Source: Bacteroidota bacterium (lineage in GTDB: Bacteria > Bacteroidota > Ignavibacteria > UBA10030). Taken from it: 43,369 nucleotides of DNA. The notes beneath the pieces were generated by a model. That model did no database searches. It had not been told where the DNA came from and saw only the letters and a list, made by a program, of their open reading frames with translations. The stretch spans positions 1 through 43,369 of the forward strand of contig JALONQ010000022.1 of the NCBI GenBank assembly GCA_025454835.1. Direction: 5' to 3'. The position numbers and the translations under genes are program-made. Below are positions 40,563 through 43,369 of this stretch, piece by piece; positions within the stretch are counted from its first letter, which is position 1, and every line of letters starts with the position of its first letter.

Positions 40563-41963
40563 ATGACCGACCTCGCCACCCGATCCGACAACCCGGTCCT
40601 CCTCCCCGTTGCACCCGCCGCGCCGCTCCCGCTGCGCCGACCACGACCCGCCAGGCTCCGCGATGGTGACGTGGCCGCGGTGCTCGCCGCGACCGCCTTC
40701 CTCACCACCGCCACCTGGGCCCGCCACGGCGGCGTCGACCAGCTCCTGGCCGGCGGGAACGAGACGTGGACCAGCATCGCCCGTCTCAGCGGCCTCCTGG
40801 CCTCGGTCGCCGGTCTGCTCGGCCTGGTGCTCGTCGCCCGCGCCCGAACCCTCGAACGCCGCTATGGACTCGACCACCTGCTCGTGTGGCACCGCTACCT
40901 CGGCGGCACCATGGCCGTGGCCCTGGCCGTGCACGTCGGCGCCGGGTTCGCCGCCTGGCTGACCCCGGATCAGGGCGTCCTGAGCACGGTGGCGGACCTG
41001 ACCGGGCGCGTCCCGTACATGGCCCCCGCCACGGTGGGCGCGCTCCTCGTCGCCGTGGTGACCGTGTCGTCGCTGCGCTCGATCCGACGCCGGCTGTCCT
41101 ACGAGACCTGGTACTTCGTGCACCTCACCGCGTACCTGGGACTGGCCCTGGCCTTCGCCCACGAGCTGTACCTCGGCACCGACCTCCGCGACGACACCGT
41201 CGCCCGGGCGTTGTTCGTGGCCGCCCACGTGGTCGTCCTCGGCGCGCTGGTGTGGGGCCGGTGGGGTCGGCTCGTCGCCGCGGCCCTGCACCCGCTGCGG
41301 GTCACCGACGTGACCCCCCTCGTCCCCGGGACCGTCTCGCTGACGCTGGGCGGCCCGAACCTCGCCAGGATCGAAGCCGACGCCGGCCAGTTCGCGCTGC
41401 TGCGACCCCTTCGGCGTCGCCTGTGGTGGCAGGCCCATCCCTATTCGCTGGCCGCCGCCCCCACGAGCGCGGGGCTGCGGTTCACCGTCAAGGACCGGGG
41501 CGACGCCAGCGGCGCCCTGACGCGGCTCCCCGTGGGCACGCGCGTCGTCGTGGAGGGACCCTACGGCACCCTCACGCCGGAGGTCTTCGACGAGGGCCGG
41601 GCCCTGCTGGTGGCCGGTGGCGTCGGTGTCGCCCCGGTGCGGGCGCTGCTCGAGTGGCTTCCCACGACCGCCCGGCCCGTCGTGCTCCTCCGGGCCCGCA
41701 GCGCCGACGAGCTGGTGCACCTCGAGGAGCTGCGGGTGCTCGCCGCACAGCGCGGCGGTGCGGTGCACGCCCTCGTCGGTCGCACGGTCTCCCTGGGCGT
41801 CGACCCCTTCGACCCGGCGGTGCTGCGCCGGGCCGTCCCCGACCTCGCCGGACGCACCGCGGTGGTCTACGGCCCGGAGTCGCTGCTGCACGCTGCGCAC
41901 CGTGGCCTGCGCGACGCCGGCATGCCGACCGAGCACATCCACTGCGAACGACCCTGGTGGTGA
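40563..41963 (+). CDS. Ferric-reductase-like membrane flavocytochrome (FNR-type C-terminus)
   Basis: 466 residues. The N-terminal half has about six transmembrane segments with histidines placed as in ferric reductase/NOX heme domains (LLVWHRYLGGTMAVALAVHVG, TWYFVHLTAYLGLALAFAHE). The C-terminal half is an FAD/NAD(P)H module: AHPYSLAAAP (the R-x-Y-S-type flavin motif with the Arg replaced by His), VEGPYGTLTP, and VAGGVGVAPVRALLEWL for the nucleotide. It would move electrons from NAD(P)H across the membrane. Start ATG 40563 follows GGAGA by 7 bases; ATG 40539 is an alternative. Very high GC and codon use differ from everything before 40477. The FMN-binding protein and ApbE follow within 3-40 bp. 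Confidence 0.83.
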   Translation: MTDLATRSDNPVLLPVAPAAPLPLRRPRPARLRDGDVAAVLAATAFLTTATWARHGGVDQLLAGGNETWTSIARLSGLLASVAGLLGLVLVARARTLERRYGLDHLLVWHRYLGGTMAVALAVHVGAGFAAWLTPDQGVLSTVADLTGRVPYMAPATVGALLVAVVTVSSLRSIRRRLSYETWYFVHLTAYLGLALAFAHELYLGTDLRDDTVARALFVAAHVVVLGALVWGRWGRLVAAALHPLRVTDVTPLVPGTVSLTLGGPNLARIEADAGQFALLRPLRRRLWWQAHPYSLAAAPTSAGLRFTVKDRGDASGALTRLPVGTRVVVEGPYGTLTPEVFDEGRALLVAGGVGVAPVRALLEWLPTTARPVVLLRARSADELVHLEELRVLAAQRGGAVHALVGRTVSLGVDPFDPAVLRRAVPDLAGRTAVVYGPESLLHAAHRGLRDAGMPTEHIHCERPWW

Positions 41964-41966
41964 CCC

Positions 41967-42494
41967 ATGCCCGCCGAACCCGCCTCCCTCGCCCGCCGCG
42001 TCGCCCCGGCACTCGTGCTCACCGGCGCCAGCGTGGGCCTGCTGCAACTGCTGGACCGCCCCGTCACCGTCGAGACCGGCTCGGACGAGCTGAGCCTCCC
42101 CGTGCCGGGTGCCGGCACCGGCGTTGCCGGCACGACGTCGCCCACGACGAGCGCCACGACCGGCGCCACGACGCCGTCGACCGCCACTCCATCCACGACC
42201 GTTCCCGCGACCCCCACCGCCTGCACCGGCACCACCGTGACCGGTTCCTCGGTGTCGACCCGCTGGGGAGCCGTCCAGGTGGCCGCCACGGTCACCGACG
42301 ACGGCACGGTCTGTGACCTCGAGGCGCTGCGCTACCCGAACGGCGACTCGCGGTCGTCGAGCATCAGCCAGCGTGCCATCCCGCTGCTCGAGCAGCGGGC
42401 GCTCGCCGACGGCCTGGACTTCGACGCCGTCAGCGGGGCCACCTACACCTCGGAGGCCTACCGTGACTCCCTGCAGTCCATCCTCGACGGTTGA
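41967..42494 (+). CDS. FMN-binding domain protein (covalent flavin carrier)
   Basis: 175 residues: an N-terminal hydrophobic anchor or signal (VAPALVLTGASVGLLQLL), a Thr/Ser/Pro/Ala-rich linker (about 55-85), and a C-terminal FMN-binding domain with STRWGAVQVAATVTDDGTVCDLEAL and the flavinylation site DAVSGATYTSEAYRDSLQSIL, whose Thr in SGAT-Y-T is the expected FMN acceptor. In known systems ApbE attaches FMN to this Thr and the protein passes electrons outside the membrane. The gene order flavocytochrome, FMN-binding protein, ApbE fits one electron-transfer unit. Starts 3 bp after the previous stop. Confidence 0.85.
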   Translation: MPAEPASLARRVAPALVLTGASVGLLQLLDRPVTVETGSDELSLPVPGAGTGVAGTTSPTTSATTGATTPSTATPSTTVPATPTACTGTTVTGSSVSTRWGAVQVAATVTDDGTVCDLEALRYPNGDSRSSSISQRAIPLLEQRALADGLDFDAVSGATYTSEAYRDSLQSILDG

Positions 42495-42534
42495 GGGGGC
42501 GCGAGGCGCCCCGGTCCGTCGAACGGCACCCGTC

Positions 42535-43224
42535 ATGGGCACCGTGGCCAGCGTGCACGTGCTCGACGAGGCGCCCACCGCCGGGGTGCACCACGCCATC
42601 GACGCGGTGCTCGCCGAGCTGGCGCGTCTCGAGGGCCTTTTCAGCACGTTCCGGCCGACGAGTCAGATCAGCCAGGTGAACCGGGGAGAGCGACACCTGC
42701 TCGACTGCGCCCCCGAGGTCGTCGACGTCCTCGACGCCATCACCTGGCTGGAGTCGGTCAGCGGTGGCGCCTTCCGGGCGCGCTGCCCGGACACCGACCG
42801 GCTCGACCCGGCCGGGTTCGTGAAGGGTTGGGCCACCGAGCGGGCGAGCCGCCACCTGGACGAGGCCGGTCTGGAGCACTGGTACGTGTCGGTGGGAGGC
42901 GACATCCAGACCCGCGGCAGCGGACCCGACGGCGAGCCGTGGCGCGTCGCGCTGGCCGACCCGGCCACGCCCGGTGGGATCCTCGGCGTGTTGCACGTCG
43001 TCGACGGCGCCGTGGCGACGTCGGGCACCGCCGAGCGCGGTCGGCACCTGTGGGACGGCCGCACCGGGGCGGACACGCCCGCGGACGGCCTCCGCGCGGT
43101 CACCGTCGTCGGCCCGCACCTGACCTGGTGCGACGCTTTCGCCACCACGGTGTTCGCGCTCGGGACCGACGGGCCCGACTGGGTCCGACGGTTCGCCGGC
43201 TACGAGGTGGTCGCGGTCGCCTGA
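42535..43224 (+). CDS. apbE: ApbE-family FAD:protein FMN transferase (short form)
   Basis: 229 residues. ApbE motifs in order: MGTVASVHV at the very N-terminus, a LFSTFRPTSQISQVNRG block, DPAGFVKGWATERA (the D-x-x-G-x-x-K-G-x-A FAD motif), YVSVGGDIQTRG, VATSGTAERGRHLWDGRTG, and CDAFATTVFALG with the metal-binding D. Many ApbE proteins are about 300-350 residues, so this is compact, and no signal peptide is visible. The only in-frame ATG, at 42535, begins right at the MGT motif without a Shine-Dalgarno; the true start may lie upstream with a rare codon. It should flavinylate the FMN-binding protein encoded just upstream. Confidence 0.82.
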   Translation: MGTVASVHVLDEAPTAGVHHAIDAVLAELARLEGLFSTFRPTSQISQVNRGERHLLDCAPEVVDVLDAITWLESVSGGAFRARCPDTDRLDPAGFVKGWATERASRHLDEAGLEHWYVSVGGDIQTRGSGPDGEPWRVALADPATPGGILGVLHVVDGAVATSGTAERGRHLWDGRTGADTPADGLRAVTVVGPHLTWCDAFATTVFALGTDGPDWVRRFAGYEVVAVA

Positions 43225-43369
43225 CCGGGGTTCGCGGCCAGGTGCTCGAAGCGGCCTGCGGGACGCCGGGGGACATAGGCCTCCACGATGGGCGCCAGCT
43301 CCGCCGGCGTCGCGCCGTGCAGGATCACGCCGTCCACACCGAGCTCGAACTGGCCGAGGACGGCATCGA
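43200..43369 (-). CDS. C-terminal fragment, probable flavin-dependent (LLM-class) oxidoreductase
   Basis: The minus-strand frame read from 43367 to the TAG at 43200-43202 is open for 55 codons to the window edge. It encodes DAVLGQFELGVDGVILHGAT, PAELAPIVEAYVP and a Pro/Ala-rich end. The ELGVDGVILHGAxPxELAP pattern resembles the end of F420/FMN-dependent luciferase-like monooxygenases common in Actinomycetota. The stop lies within the last codons of apbE, so the two genes converge with a 25-bp overlap. The 5' part is outside the window; the call rests on a short segment. Confidence 0.4.
   Translation of the reverse strand, partial: DAVLGQFELGVDGVILHGATPAELAPIVEAYVPRRPAGRFEHLAANPGQATATTS

Noticed and set aside
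40478-40777. Extension of the UvrA frame to an ATG at 40777
   Set aside because: Residues beyond the SVAEGIRFF block are unrelated to UvrA and antisense to the flavocytochrome gene; the frame is open by chance in high-GC DNA.
40443-42647. 734-codon open frame on the minus strand across the high-GC end, and a 516-codon plus-strand one at 40766-42316
   Set aside because: Both are low-complexity Gly/Arg/Pro-rich translations of G+C-rich codons and lie antisense to, or out of frame with, three clearly recognisable genes. Such shadows are expected at this GC.

Overview
Most of the window (about 1-40,475) is one bacterial genome of roughly 60% GC whose gene families point to the Bacteroidota/FCB side of the tree. 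The pointers are DUF1573, DUF2911 and DUF4382 proteins, a PIG-L deacetylase coupled to a sodium:solute symporter, a protein resembling the type IX secretion 'plug' (DUF5103), a MauE-type membrane protein, and many secreted proteins with N-terminal or lipoprotein signals. A high-GC lineage such as Kapabacteria or Ignavibacteria is possible, but this is inferred from gene content only. The last 2.9 kb (about 40,480-43,369) looks different: much higher GC, G/C-ending codons and actinobacterial-style proteins. The boundary cuts through uvrA, so the window is probably a chimeric contig, less likely a recent transfer.

Layout. 103-7942: a lipoprotein, then an acyl-CoA degradation set (enoyl-CoA hydratase, 3-hydroxyacyl-CoA dehydrogenase, a catalytically degenerate second dehydrogenase half, thiolase) with a thiol/redox trio (DUF1573, rhodanese, MauE-like) inside it, and a PLP-dependent cystathionine gamma-synthase-family enzyme. 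7939-14793: two secreted CocE/NonD hydrolases around a DUF1648 membrane protein, a Tat-exported class V aminotransferase and a DUF2911 protein. 14851-19156 (minus): an operon of PIG-L deacetylase, a 47-residue membrane protein and an SSS symporter, with a good promoter at 19187-19215. 19270-23779: a TlpA-like lipoprotein, an aldehyde dehydrogenase and a 567-residue Rossmann protein of unknown function. 23939-29876 (minus): a MacAB-TolC-like export operon with two permeases. 29986-35866 (minus): CCA/poly(A) polymerase-family nucleotidyltransferase, Gfo/Idh oxidoreductase, plug-like protein, GT-C-like membrane protein and HAD phosphatase. 35952-39932: class I FBP aldolase with its own promoter and terminator, a DUF4382 lipoprotein, an RlmI-type methyltransferase and an outer-membrane beta-barrel candidate. 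39947-40477: 3' end of uvrA. 40563-43369: ferric-reductase-like flavocytochrome, FMN-binding protein, ApbE flavin transferase and the tail of a probable flavin-dependent oxidoreductase.

Gene packing is tight: 4-bp ATGA/GTGA overlaps recur, suggesting translational coupling. The spacers between operons carry degenerate repeats and palindromes of several kinds: a nested palindrome at 536-665, CACGAAG-type elements at 1504-1581 and 12226-12318, a CCGCCAAG palindrome at 6484-6570, and heptamer/octamer arrays at 13675-13935. No tRNA, rRNA, CRISPR array or transposase was recognised. No gene-free stretch exceeds 300 bases; the longest, 13657-13947, is filled by the repeat arrays.
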